The notes under the pieces are model-generated. The model made no database searches. It was not told the DNA's origin and saw only the letters and a program-made list of their open reading frames with translations. The position numbers and the translations under genes were made by a program. This document shows positions 53,456 to 64,000 of a stretch of DNA of 64,000 bases, in pieces. Positions within the stretch are counted from its first letter, which is position 1; each line of letters begins with the position of its first letter. This stretch comes from Coriaria nepalensis (lineage: Eukaryota; Streptophyta; Magnoliopsida; Cucurbitales; Coriariaceae): assembly GCA_027186245.1 (NCBI GenBank), contig CP114481.1, forward strand, positions 36,053,501-36,117,500, read 5' to 3'.

Positions 53456-56400
53456 CAAACACAAGTTTTGTGCATAACTTGTAAATGATCATTGCAAGGA
53501 AAGGGTGCATTCGTTTAACCTTAAAATCATTTCAATGAGTCATTTCAAGTCAATAACTTATTTCAAAGCTAGTCGAACGAATTCAATTTTTTCACTACAA
53601 ACACAAGTTTTTTGCATAACTTGCAAATGATCAATGCAAGGAAAGTGTGCATTCATTTAACCTTTAAATCATTTCAATGAGTCAATTCAAGTCAATAACT
53701 TATTTCAAAGCAAGTCGAACGAATTCAATTTTTGCACTACAAACACAAGTTTTGTGCATAACTTCCAAATGATCGTTGCAAGGAAAGTGTGCATTCGTTT
53801 AACCTTAAAATCATTTCAATGAGTCATTTCAAGTTAATAACTTATTTCAAAGCAAGTCGAACGAATTAAATTTTTGCACTACAAACACAAGTTTTGTGCA
53901 TAACTTGCAAATGATCATTGCAAGGAAAGTGTGCATTCGTTTAACCTTAAAATCATTTCAATGAGTCATTTCAAGTCAATAACTTATTTCAAAGCAAGTC
54001 GAACGAATTCAATTTTTGCACTACAAACACAAGTTTTGTGCATAACTTGCAAATGATCAATGCAAGGAAAGTGTGCATTCGTTTAACTTAAAATCATTTC
54101 AATGAGTCATTTCAAGTCAATGACTTATTTCAAAGCAAGTTGAACGAATTCTATTTTTTCACTACAAACACAAGTTTTGTGCATAACTTGCAAATGATCA
54201 ATGCAAGGAAAGTGTGCATTCGTTTAACCTTAAAATCATTTCAATGAGTCATTTCAAGTCAATAACTTATTTCAAAGCAAGTCGAACGAATTTAATTTTT
54301 GCACTACAAACACAAGTTTTGTGCATAACTTCCAAATGATCATTGCAAGGAAAGTGTGCATTCGTTTAACCTTAAAATCATTTCAATGAGTCATTTCAAG
54401 TCAATAACTTATTTCAAAGCAAGTCGAACGAATTCTATTTTTTCACTACAAACAGAAGTTTTTTGCATAACTTGCAAATGATCAATGCAAGGAAAGTGTG
54501 CATTCGTTTAACTTAAAATCATTTCAATGAGTCATTTCAAATCAATAATTTATTTCAAAGCAAGTCGAACGGATTCAATTTTTGCACAACAAACACATGT
54601 TTTATGCATAACTTGGAAAATGATCAATGCAAGGAAAGTGTGCATTCGTTTAACCTTAAAATCATTTCAATGAGTCATTTCAAGTCAATAACTTATTTCA
54701 AAGCAAGTCGAACAAATTCAATTTTTGCACTACAAACACAAGTTTTGTGCATAACTTGCAAATGATCAATGCAAGGAAAGTGTGCACTCGTTTAACCTTC
54801 AAATAATTTCAATGAGTCATTTCAAGTCAATAACTTATTTCAAAGCAAGCCGAACGAATTCAATTTTTGCACTACAGCCACAAGTTTTGTGCATAACTTC
54901 CAAATGGTCATTGCAAGGAAAGTGTGCATTCGTTTAACCTTAAAATCATTTGAATGAGTCATTTCAAGTCAGTAACTTATTTCAAAGCAAGTCGAACGAA
55001 TTCAATTTTTGCACTACAAACACAAGTTTGGTGCATAACTTGTAAATGATCATTGCAAGGAAAGTGTGCATTCGTTTAACCTTAAAATCATTTCAATGAG
55101 TCATTTCAAGTCAATAACTTATTTCAAAGCTAGTCGAACGAATTCTATTTTTTCACTACAAACAGAAGTTTTTTGCATAACTTGCAAATGATCAATGCAA
55201 GGAAAGTGTGCATTCGTTTAACTTAAAATCATTTCAATGAGTCATTTCAAATCAATAATTTATTTCAAAGCAAGTCGAACGGATTCAATTTTTGCACAAC
55301 AAACACATGTTTTATGCATAACTTGGAAAATGATCAATGCAAGGAAAGTGTGCATTCGTTTAACCTTAAAATCATTTCAATGAGTCATTTCAAGTCAATA
55401 ACTTATTTCAAAGCAAGTCGAACAAATTCAATTTTTGCACTACAAACACAAGTTTTGTGCATAACTTGCAAATGATCAATGCAAGGAAAGTGTGCACTCG
55501 TTTAACCTTCAAATAATTTCAATGAGTCATTTCAAGTCAATAACTTATTTCAAAGCAAGCCGAACGAATTCAATTTTTGCACTACAAACACAAGTTTTGT
55601 GCATAACTTCCAAATGATCATTGCAAGGAAAGTGTGCATTCGTTTAACCTTAAAATCATTTGAATGAGTCATTTCAAGTCAGTAACTTATTTCGAAGCAA
55701 GTCGAACGAATTCAATTTTTGCACTACAAACACAAGTTTTGTGCATAACTTGCAAGTGATCAATGCAAGGAAAGTGTGCTTTCGTTTAACCTTAAAATCA
55801 TTTCAATGAGTCATTTCAAGTCAATAACTTATTTCAAAGCAAGTCGAACGAATTCAATTTTTGCACTACAAACACAAGTTTTGTGCATAACTTGCAAATG
55901 ATCAATGCAAGGAAAGTGTGCATTCGTTTAACCTTAAAATCATTTCAATGAGTCATTTCAAGTCAATGACTTATTTCAAAGCAAGTTGAACGAATTCTAT
56001 TTTTTCACTACAAACACAAGTTTTGTGCATAACTTGCAAATGATCAATGCAAGGAAAGTGTGCATTCGTTTAACCTTAAAATCATTTCAATGAGTCATTT
56101 CAAGTCAATAACTTATTTCAAAGCAAGTCGAACGAATTCAATTTTTGCACTACAAACACAAGTTTTGTGCATAACTTCCAAATGATCATTGCAAGGAAAG
56201 TGTGCATTCGTTTAACCTTAAAATCATTTCAATGAGTCATTTCAAGTCAATAACTTATTTCAAAGCAAGTCGAACGAATTCTATTTTTTCACTACAAACA
56301 GAAGTTTTTTGCATAACTTGCAAATGATCAATGCAAGGAAAGTGTGCATTCGTTTAACTTAAAATCATTTCAATGAGTCATTTCAAATCAATAATTTATT

Positions 56401-59400
56401 TCAAAGCAAGTCGAACGGATTCAATTTTTGCACAACAAACACATGTTTTATGCATAACTTGGAAAATGATCAATGCAAGGAAAGTGTGCATTCGTTTAAC
56501 CTTAAAATCATTTCAATGAGTCATTTCAAGTCAATAACTTATTTCAAAGCAAGTCGAACAAATTCAATTTTTGCACTACAAACACAAGTTTTGTGCATAA
56601 CTTGCAAATGATCAATGCAAGGAAAGTGTGCACTCGTTTAACCTTCAAATAATTTCAATGAGTCATTTCAAGTCAATAACTTATTTCAAAGCAAGCCGAA
56701 CGAATTCAATTTTTGCACTACAGCCACAAGTTTTGTGCATAACTTCCAAATGGTCATTGCAAGGAAAGTGTGCATTCGTTTAACCTTAAAATCATTTGAA
56801 TGAGTCATTTCAAGTCAGTAACTTATTTCAAAGCAAGTCGAACGAATTCAATTTTTGCACTACAAACACAAGTTTGGTGCATAACTTGTAAATGATCATT
56901 GCAAGGAAAGTGTGCATTCGTTTAACCTTAAAATCATTTCAATGAGTCATTTCAAGTCAATAACTTATTTCAAAGCTAGTCGAACGAATTCTATTTTTTC
57001 ACTACAAACACAAGTTTTTTGCATAACTTGCAAATGATCAATGCAAGGAAAGTGTGCATTCATTTAACCTTTAAATCATTTCAATGAGTCAATTCAAGTT
57101 AATAACTTATTTGAAAGCAAGTCGAACGAATTCAATTTTTGCACTACAAACACAAGTTTTGTGCATAACTTCCAAATGATCGTTGCAAGGAAAGTGTGCA
57201 TTCGTTTAACCATAAAATCATTTCAATGAGTCATTTCAAGTTAATAACTTATTTCAAAGCAAGTCGAACGAATTAAATTTTTGCACTACAAACACAAGTT
57301 TTGTGCATAACTTGCAAATGATCATTGCAAGGAAAGTGTGCATTCGTTTAACCTTAAAATCATTTCAATGAGTCATTTCAAGTCAATAACTTATTTCAAA
57401 GCAAGTCGAACGAATTCAATTTTTGCACTACAAACACAAGTTTTGTGCATAACTTGCAAATGATCAATGCAAGGAAAGTGTGCATTCGTTTAACTTAAAA
57501 TCATTTCAATGAGTCATTTCAAGTCAATGACTTATTTCAAAGCAAGTTGAACGAATTCTATTTTTTCACTACAAACACAAGTTTTGTTCATAACTTGCAA
57601 ATGATCAATGCAAGGAAAGTGTGCATTCGTTTAACCTTAAAATCATTTCAATGAGTCATTTCAAGTCAATAACTTATTTCAAAGCAAGTCGAACGAATTC
57701 AATTTTTGCACTACAAACACAAGTTTTGTGCATAACTTCCAAATGATCATTGCAAGGAAAGTGTGCATTCGTTTAACCTTAAAATCATTTCAATGAGTCA
57801 TTTCAAGTCAATAACTTATTTCAAAGCAAGTCGAACGAATTCTATTTTTTCACTACAAACAGAAGTTTTTTGCATAACTTGCAAATGATCAATGCAAGGA
57901 AAGTGTGCATTCGTTTAACTTAAAATCATTTCAATGAGTCATTTCAAATCAATAATTTATTTCAAAGCAAGTCGAACGGATTCAATTTTTGCACAACAAA
58001 CACATGTTTTATGCATAACTTGGAAAATGATCAATGCAAGGAAAGTGTGCATTCGTTTAACCTTAAAATCATTTCAATGAGTCATTTCAAGTCAATAACT
58101 TATTTCAAAGCAAGTCGAACAAATTCAATTTTTGCACTACAAACACAAGTTTTGTGAATAACTTGCAAATGATCAATGCAAGGAAAGTGTGCACTCGTTT
58201 AACCTTCAAATAATTTCAATGAGTCATTTCAAGTCAATAACTTATTTCAAAGCAAGCCGAACGAATTCAATTTTTGCACTACAAACACAAGTTTTGTGCA
58301 TAACTTCCAAATGATCATTGCAAGGAAAGTGTGCATTCGTTTAACCTTAAAATCATTTCAATGAGTCATTTCAAGTCAATAACTTATTTCAAAGCAAGTC
58401 GAACAAATTCAATTTTTGCACTACAAACACAAGTTTTGTGCATAACTTGCAAATGATCAATGCAAGGAAAGTGTGCACTCGTTTAACCTTAAAATAATTT
58501 CAATGAGTCATTTCAAGTCAATAACTTATTTCAAAGCAAGTCGAACGAATTCAATTTTTGCACTACAGCCACAAGTTTTGTGCATAACTTCCAAATGATC
58601 ATTGCAAGGAAAGTGTGCATTCGTTTAACCTTGAAATCATTTCAATGAGTCATTTCAAGTCAATAACTTATTTCAAAGCAAGTCGAACGAATTCAATTTT
58701 TGCACTACAAACACAAGTTTTGTGCATAACTTCCAAATGATCATTGCAAGGAAAGTGTGCATTCGTTTAACCTTAAAATCATTTCAATGAGTCATTTCAA
58801 GTCAATAACTTATTTCAAAGCAAGTCGAACGAATTCTATTTTTTCACTACAAACAGAAGTTTTTTGCATAACTTGCAAATGATCAATGCAAGGAAAGTGT
58901 GCATTCGTTTAACTTAAAATCATTTCAATGAGTCATTTCAAATCAATAATTTATTTCAACGCAAGTCGAACGGATTCAATTTTTGCACAACAAACACATG
59001 TTTTATGCATAACTTGGAAAATGATCAATGCAAGGAAAGTGTGCATTCGTTTAACCTTAAAATCATTTCAATGAGTCATTTCAAGTCAATAACTTATTTC
59101 AAAGCAAGTCGAACAAATTCAATTTTTGCACTACAAACACAAGTTTTGTGCATAACTTGCAAATGATCAATGCAAGGAAAGTGTGCACTCGTTTAACCTT
59201 CAAATAATTTCAATGAGTCATTTCAAGTCAATAACTTATTTCAAAGCAAGCCGAACGAATTCAATTTTTGCACTACAAACACAAGTTTTGTGCATAACTT
59301 CCAAATGATCATTGCAAGGAAAGTGTGCATTCGTTTAACCTTAAAATCATTTGAATGAGTCATTTCAAGTCAGTAACTTATTTCGAAGCAAGTCGAACGA

Positions 59401-59574
59401 ATTCAATTTTTGCACTACAAACACAAGTTTTGTGCATAACTTGCAAGTGATCAATGCAAGGAAAGTGTGCTTTCGTTTAACCTTAAAATCATTTCAATGA
59501 GTCATTTCAAGTCAATAACTTATTTCAAAGCAAGTCGAACGAATTCAATTTTTGCACTACAAACACAAGTTTTG
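53456..59574 (+). repeat. Array block 5: CATGTTTTAT-rich HORs
   Basis: Five CATG-subtype monomers fall within 4.5 kb (54,596 to 58,997), spaced 5, 8, 11 and 7 monomers apart. Each is followed by the GAACAAATTC monomer and then the AAGCCGAACG monomer, a three-monomer cassette. 55.3-55.85 kb is repeated near 59.0-59.54 kb at offset 3691 (shared TTATTTCGAAGC at 55,691 and 59,382). No gene is seen. Confidence 0.83.
54086..57010 (+). repeat. 13-monomer tandem HOR (1846-bp offset)
   Basis: 54,086-55,164 aligns with 55,932-57,010. Shared markers are GTCAATGACTT (54,121/55,967), CATG (54,596/56,442), CAAATGGTC and AAGTTTGGTGC with AACTTGTAAATG (55,030/56,876). One difference is GAATTTAATT versus GAATTCAATT. 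Between them, 54,422-54,870 is also copied at 55,132-55,580 (710 bp, five monomers), so several exchange events are superimposed. Confidence 0.82.
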
Positions 59575-60815
59575 TGCATAACTTGCAAATGATCAATGCA
59601 AGGAAAGTGTGCATTCGTTTAACCTTAAAATCATTTCAATGAGTCATTTCAAGTCAATAACTTATTTCAAAGCAAGTCGAACAAATTCAATTTTTGCACT
59701 ACAAACACAAGTTTTGTGCATAACTTGCAAATGATCAATGCAAGGAAAGTGTGCACTCGTTTAACCTTAAAATAATTTCAATGAGTCATTTCAAGTCAAT
59801 AACTTATTTCAAAGCAAGTCGAACGAATTCAATTTTTGCACTACAGCCACAAGTTTTGTGCATAACTTCCAAATGATCATTGCAAGGAAAGTGTGCATTC
59901 GTTTAACCTTAAAATCATTTCAATGAGTCATTTCAAGTCAATAACTTATTTCAAAGCAAGTCGAACGAATTCTATTTTTTCACTCCAAACACAAGTTTTT
60001 TGCATAACTTGCAAATGATCAATGCAAGGAAAGTGTGCATTCGTTTAACCTTAAAATCATTTCAATGAGTCATTTCAAGTCAATAACTTATTTCAAAGCA
60101 AGTCGAACAAATTCAATTTTTGCACTACAAACACAAGTTTTGTGCATAACTTGCAAATGATCAATGCAAGGAAAGTGTGCACTCGTTTAACCTTAAAATA
60201 ATTTCAATGAGTCATTTCAAGTCAATAACTTATTTCAAAGCAAGTCGAACGAATTCAATTTTTGCACTACAGCCACAAGTTTTGTGCATAACTTGCAAAT
60301 GATCAATGCAAGGAAAGTGTGCATTCGTTTAACTTAAAATCATTTCAATGAGTCATTTCAAGTCAATAACTTATTTCAAAGCAAGTCGAACAAATTCAAT
60401 TTTTGCACTACAAACACAAGTTTTGTGCATAACTTGCAAATGATCAATGCAAGGAAAGTGTGCATTCGTTTAACCTTAAAATCATTTCAATGAGTCATTT
60501 CAAGTCAATAACTTATTTCAAAGCAAGTCGAACAAATTCAATTTTTGCACTACAAACACAAGTTTTGTGCATAACTTGCAAATGATCAATGCAAGGAAAG
60601 TGTGCACTCGTTTAACCTTAAAATAATTTCAATGAGTCATTTCAAGTCAATAACTTATTTCAAAGCAAGTCGAACGAATTCAATTTTTGCACTACAGCCA
60701 CAAGTTTTGTGCATAACTTGCAAATGATCAATGCAAGGAAAGTGTGCATTCGTTTAACTTAAAATCATTTCAATGAGTCATTTCAAGTCAATAACTTATT
60801 TCAAAGCAAGTCGAA
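59575..60815 (+). repeat. Trimer HOR, about three tiers (426/425 bp)
   Basis: The pair GAACAAATTC monomer then ACTCG...CTTAAAATAATTTC...ACAGCCAC monomer recurs with the latter's CCTTAAAATA at 59,765, 60,191 and 60,616. The third monomer of the trimer varies between tiers: a TCACTCC type after the first and a 141-bp AACTTAAAA type after the second. 59,575-59,868 equals 60,001-60,294 by eye. Confidence 0.82.
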
Positions 60816-60998
60816 CGAATTCAATTTTTGCACTACAAACACAAGTTTTGTGCATAACTTGCAAGTGATCAATGCAAGGAAAGTGTGCATTCGTTTAACC
60901 TTAAAATCATTTCAATGAGTCATTTCAAGTCAATAACTTATTTCAAAGCAAGTCGAACGAATTCAATTTTTGCACTACAAACAGAAGTTTTTTGCATT

Positions 60999-61883
60999 AC
61001 TTCCAAATGATCATTGCAAGGAAAGTGTGCATTCGTTTAACCTTAAAATCATTTCAATGAGTCATTTCAAGTCAATAACTTATTTCAAAGCAAGTCGAAC
61101 GAATTCTATTTTTTCACTCCAAACACAAGTTTTTTGCATAACTTGCAAATGATCAATGCAAGGAAAGTGTGCATTCGTTTAACCTTTAAATCGGTTCAAT
61201 TAGTCATTTCAAGTCAATAACTTATTTCAAAGCAAGTCGAACGAATTCAATTTTTGCACTACAAACACAAGTTTTGTGCATAACTTCCAAATGATCATTG
61301 CAAGGAAAGTGCGCACTCGTTTAACCTTCAAATAATTTCAATGAGTCATTTCAAGTCAATAACTTATTTCAAAGCAAGTCGAACGAATTCAATTTTTGCA
61401 CTACAGCAACAAGTTTTGTGCATAACTTCCAAATGATCATTGCAAGGAAAGTGTGCATTCGTTTAACCTTAAAATCATTTCAATGAGTCATTTCAAGTCA
61501 ATAACTTATTTCAAAGCAAGTCGAACGAATTCTATTTTTTCACTCCAAACACAAGTTTTTTGCATAACTTGCAAATGATCAATGCAAGGAAAGTGTGCAT
61601 TCGTTTAACCTTTAAATCGGTTCAATTAGTCATTTCAAGTCAATAACTTATTTCAAAGCAAGTCGAACGAATTCAATTTTTGCACTACAAACACAAGTTT
61701 TGTGCATAACTTCCAAATGATCATTGCAAGGAAAGTGCGCACTCGTTTAACCTTCAAATAATTTCAATGAGTCATTTCAAGTCAATAACTTATTTCAAAG
61801 CAAGTCGAACGAATTCAATTTTTGCACTACAGCAACAAGTTTTGTGCATAACTTCCAAATGATCATTGCAAGGAAAGTGTGCA
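60999..61883 (+). repeat. Trimer tandem duplication (426-bp offset)
   Basis: 60,999-61,457 matches 61,425-61,883 without a difference that I noticed. Shared rare variants are TTTAAATCGGTTC (CGG at 61,192 and 61,618), AAGTGCGCACTCG (about 61,309/61,735) and CTACAGCAACAAG. These variants are not seen elsewhere in the window, so the copy event is local and recent. Confidence 0.88.
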
Positions 61884-64000
61884 CTCGTTTAACCTTCAAA
61901 TCATTTCAATGAGTCATTTCAAGTCAATAACTTATTTCAAAGCAAGTCGAACAAATTCAATTTTTGCACTACAAACACAAGTTTTGTGCATAACTTGCAA
62001 ATGATCAATGCAAGGAAAGTGTGCACTCGTTTAACCTTCAAATCATTTCAATGAGTCATTTCAAGTCAATAACTTATTTCAAAGCAAGTCGAACGAATTC
62101 AATTTTTGCACTACAGCCACAAGTTTTGTGCATAACTTCCAAATGATCATTGCAAGGAAAGTGTGCATTCGTTTAACCTTAAAATCATTTCAATGAGTCA
62201 TTTCAAGTCAATAACTTATTTCAAAGCAAGTCGAACGAATTCAATTTTTGCACTACAAACACAAGTTTTGTGCATAACTTGCAAGTGATCAATGCAAGGA
62301 AAGTGTGCATTCGTTTAACCTTAAAATCATTTCAATGAGTCATTTCAAGTCAATAACTTATTTCAAAGCAAGTCGAACGAATTCAATTTTTGCACTACAA
62401 ACACAAGTTTTGTGCATAACTTGCAAATGATCAATGCAAGGAAAGTGTGCATTCGTTTAACCTTAAAATCATTTCAATGAGTCATTTCAAGTCAATAACT
62501 TATTTCAAAGCAAGTCGAACGAATTCAATTTTTGTACTACAAACACAAGTTTTGTGCATAACTTGCAAATGATCAATGCAAGGAAAGTGTGCATTCGTTT
62601 AAATTAAAATCATTTCAATGAGTCATTTCAAGTCAATAAGTTATTTCTAACCAAGTCGAACGAATTCAATTTTTGCACTACAAACACAAGTTTTGTGCAT
62701 AACTTGCAAATGATCAATGCAAGGAAAGTGTGCACTCGTTTAACCTTCAAATCATTTCAATGAGTCATTTCAAGTCAATAACTTATTTCAAAGCAAGTCG
62801 AACGAATTCTATTTTTTCACTACAAACAGAAGTTTTTTTCATAACTTGCAAATGGTCAATGCAAGGAAAGTGTGCATTCGTTTATCTTAAAATCATTTCA
62901 ATGAGTCATTTCAAATCAATAACTTATTTCAAAGCAAGTCGAACGGATTCAATTTTTGCACAACAAACACATGTTTTATGCATAACTTGCAAATGATCAA
63001 TGCAAGGAAACTGTGCATTCGTTTAACCTTAAAATCATTTCAATGAGTCATTTCAAGTCAATAACTTATTTCAAAGCAAGTCGAACAAATTCAATTTTTG
63101 CACTACAAACACAAGTTTTGTGCATAACTTGCAAATGATCAATGCAAGGAAAGTGTGCATTCGTTTAGCTTAAAATTATTTCAATGAGTCATTTCAAATG
63201 AATAATTTATTTCAAAGCAAGTCGAACGGATTCAATTTTTGCACAACAAACACAAAATTTGTGTATAACTTGCAAATGATCAATGCAAGGAAAGTGTGCA
63301 TTCGTTTAACCTTAAAATCATTTCAATGAGTCGTTTCAAGTCAATAACTTATTTCAAAGCAAGTCGAACGAATACAATTTTTGCACTACAAACACAAGTT
63401 TTGTGCATAACTTGCAAATGATCAATGCAAGGAAAGTGTGCACTCGTTTAACCTTCAAATCATTTCAATGAGTCATTTCAAGTCAATAACTTATTTCAAA
63501 GCAAGTCGAACGAATTCTATTTTTTCACTACAAACAGAAGTTTTTTGCATAACTTGCAAATGATCAATGCAAGGAAAGTGTGCATTCGTTTAACTTAAAA
63601 TCATTTCAATGAGTCATTTCAAGTCAATGACTTATTTCAAAGCAAGTTGAACGAATTCTATTTTTTCACTACAAACACAAGTTTTGTGCATAACTTGCAA
63701 ATGATCAACGCAAGTAAAGTGTGCATTCGTTTAACTTAAAATCATTTCAATGAGTCATTTCAAATCAATAATTTATTTCAAAGCAAATCGAACGGATTCA
63801 ATTTTTGCACAACAAACACAAGTTTTGTGCATAACTTGCAAATGATCAATGCAAGGAAAGTGTGCATTCGATTAACCTTAAAATCATTTGAATGAGTCAT
63901 TTCAAGTCAATAACTTATTTCAAAGCAAGTCGAACGAATTCAATTTTTGCACTACAAACACAAGTTTTGTGCATAACTTGCAAGTGATCAATGCAAGGAA
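61884..64000 (+). repeat. Array block 7: diverged monomers at the right end
   Basis: Satellite continues to the last base. The CTAACCAAG subtype returns at 62,648 after a 40-kb absence, and CATG-type monomers recur at 62,970 with intermediate forms near 63,240 and 63,800. From about 62.58 kb private substitutions become frequent: TTTAAATTAAAATC, TTTTTTTCATAAC, AAATGGTCAATG, TTTATCTTAAAA, GGAAACTGTGC, TTTAGCTTAAAATTATT, AAAATTTGTGTATAAC, GAGTCGTTTC, CGAATACAATT, AACGCAAGTAAAG. A lost stop lets one 88-codon frame run at 62,730-62,996, still plain satellite. Confidence 0.82.

Larger units (their letters stand above)
1..64000 (+). repeat. 142-bp tandem satellite array, whole window
   Basis: Every line of the window aligns to the same unit. 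Recognisable words (GCAAGGAAAGTGTGC, TTATTTCAAAGCAAG, CACAAGTTTTGTGC) recur every 141-143 bp from beginning to end, always on the plus strand. Landmark distances are multiples of 142 minus a few bases (for example 568, 710, 994, 2272, 3408), so no whole foreign segment interrupts the array. By phase there are about 451 monomers plus a partial last one. Monomers differ at a limited set of diagnostic sites, so neighbours are often less alike than monomers several units apart, which is the mark of higher-order repeats. No unique flank is seen at either end. Known satellites of this size commonly form centromeric or heterochromatic blocks. That role is inferred here, and the family is not one I can name. 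Confidence 0.98.

Noticed and set aside
62730..62996. 88-codon open frame, the longest noticed
   Set aside because: Same satellite peptide read through nearly two monomers because of local private mutations. It is not a gene.
1..64000. CRISPR-like regular spacing
   Set aside because: There are no unique spacers. The whole 142-bp unit is repeated, and repeats of 23-50 bp with variable spacers are absent.
1..64000. Inverted monomers or a change of strand
   Set aside because: All monomers read the same way. I found no inverted block.

Overview
The whole 64,000-base window is one uninterrupted tandem satellite array. A monomer of about 142 bp (32% G+C, counted on a hand-made consensus) repeats head to tail, always in the same orientation, from the first base to the last. 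Phase arithmetic puts about 451 monomers in the window. The net drift of about -55 bp looks attributable to recurrent 1-bp deletions, 1-bp insertions, one 13-bp deletion and one 3-bp insertion. I found no protein-coding gene, RNA gene, transposon, CRISPR array or unique sequence. Both ends of the window are inside the array.

This points to a eukaryotic nuclear genome, from a centromeric, pericentromeric or other heterochromatic block. Monomer length near one nucleosome, AT-richness, single orientation and higher-order repeat (HOR) structure are all typical of such satellites. I do not recognise the family and cannot name the species. Plant and animal are both possible.

Layout by linked marker variants: (1) 1-15,687 is a mosaic of short HORs of 4 to 27 monomers. 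(2) 15,688-20,794 and 21,079-25,759 are two copies of a 5.1-kb block, the second lacking three monomers. (3) 25,760-36,560 is a mixed zone with a fresh duplication offset by 994 bp (seven monomers). (4) 36,561-53,455 is a hierarchical HOR domain marked by a TCACTCC subtype. It contains five tiers of about 3.0-3.8 kb and, over them, two adjacent copies of a 7.1-kb unit (39,316-46,414 and 46,415-53,455). (5) 53,456-59,574 is rich in a CATGTTTTAT subtype, with HORs of 5, 7, 8, 11 and 13 monomers. (6) 59,575-61,883 is built from trimer (425/426 bp) HORs. (7) 61,884-64,000 returns to older-looking monomers with more private mutations.

Within the monomer the notable elements are a palindromic GCN4/AP-1-type motif (ATGAGTCAT), a 6-bp-stem inverted repeat, a second dyad over the monomer join, an internal 9-bp direct repeat, an EcoRI site and three CpGs whose subtype variants look like methyl-cytosine deamination. 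Short open frames of about 60 codons recur (for example at 1098, 6616 and 37,689), but they are translated satellite beginning with TTG and are not annotated as genes.
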